This document shows, piece after piece, positions 63,761 to 64,000 of a stretch of DNA of 64,000 nt. The DNA lies in contig OX442314.1 of assembly GCA_949358305.1 (NCBI GenBank), positions 57,917,369-57,981,368 of the forward strand, given 5' to 3'. The DNA comes from Strigamia acuminata. Its lineage: Eukaryota; Arthropoda; Chilopoda; Geophilomorpha; Linotaeniidae. Within the stretch, counting starts at the first letter, position 1; the number at the start of each line of letters is the position of its first letter. A program made the position numbers and the translations under genes. A model generated the notes under the pieces. That model made no database searches and was not told where the DNA came from. It saw only the letters and a program-made list of their open reading frames with translations.

Positions 63761-64000
63761 CTAGCAGGACCCTGAAAATTTAAATCGGGTGTTAAGTCGG
63801 GTGGCTATGTGTAAATAATCCGGCATAATGGATGGCAACGCTGGGTGGTCTGCGAAAGCCTCTGGTAAAGGCTCCAAACTGGCAGCGGGCAGGTCACTTA
63901 GTTGTCTTGGTCGGTTGTAAATGTCCTGCGGATGCCAGGTGCTGCTGAGGTTACAATTCGATCTAGAAGTTGCGACCACTAGCGCATGGTTGCCGTGGAC
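63761..64000 (-). CDS. Partial ORF open to the window edge
   Basis: Minus-strand frame open from the right edge for 79 codons to TGA at 63761. Residues are Leu/Pro/His-rich (DLPAASLEPLPEAFADHPAL). Just after it, in another frame, LLDTGEAW resembles a retropepsin start, so a decayed retroelement is possible. Weak. Confidence 0.3.
   Translation of the reverse strand, partial: VHGNHALVVATSRSNCNLSSTWHPQDIYNRPRQLSDLPAASLEPLPEAFADHPALPSIMPDYLHIATRLNTRFKFSGSC

Overview
The window looks like repeat-rich DNA from an animal nucleus, most likely an arthropod. Evidence: intact Ty3/gypsy and Ty1/copia LTR retrotransposons, hAT-type non-autonomous elements, Helitron, MULE-like and P-like transposase remnants, a fossil negative-strand RNA virus polymerase, and host-like genes split by short AT-rich GT-AG introns. 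An intronless protein family present in three copies, plus an elongin-C-like gene, remind me of spider genomes. That is an impression from memory, not a demonstrated assignment. No bacterial operons, rRNA genes or CRISPR arrays were seen.

Layout. 1-551 is the open end of an unrecognised ORF (minus strand). 780-14195 is a decaying multi-exon gene copy (family A, minus) split by a complete 12.39 kb Ty3/gypsy element (element 1, plus strand, 1005-13394). 14350-14700 is an elongin-C-like gene. 16408-16950 is a truncated copy of the intronless family. 18-26 kb holds Arg/Ser-rich fragments, a Helitron fragment, a second copy of the multi-exon gene (family B, minus) whose last exon is split by a 1.18 kb hAT-type foldback element, YqaJ-like and MULE-like pieces, and further small exons. 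26-29 kb carries transposase remnants, a dispersed repeat and another truncated intronless-family copy. 29478-34016 is a complete but inactivated copia element. 34-46 kb contains minisatellites, a gypsy RT fragment split by a hAT MITE, a viral polymerase fossil, a 21-bp satellite coding for perfect heptads, and a short LTR element with apparently identical LTRs (44582-46133). 46242-47693 is the intact member of the intronless family. 48708-62396 is an inverted-repeat MITE split by a complete 13.35 kb Ty3/gypsy element (element 2, minus strand, 48900-62245). 62-64 kb contains another MITE and an ORF running off the edge.

How the main parts work. Both gypsy elements are organised as gag, pol and a third non-envelope-like ORF. 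In both, gag and pol are joined through a textbook -1 ribosomal frameshift signal: slippery heptamer, 5-nt spacer and 7-bp stem. In both, third-ORF access appears to need splicing. Their PBS sequences match tRNA-Pro and tRNA-Phe; the short LTR element matches tRNA-Ala, and the copia element uses an internal initiator-Met tRNA site. LTR pairs are identical or nearly so, so most of these insertions are recent. The most distinctive signals are the third ORFs (one carrying a DnaJ-like zinc finger, the other lacking any early ATG and sitting behind a single in-frame UGA), an AT-hook array inside one Pol, and the multicopy intronless gene family with conserved TATA promoters.
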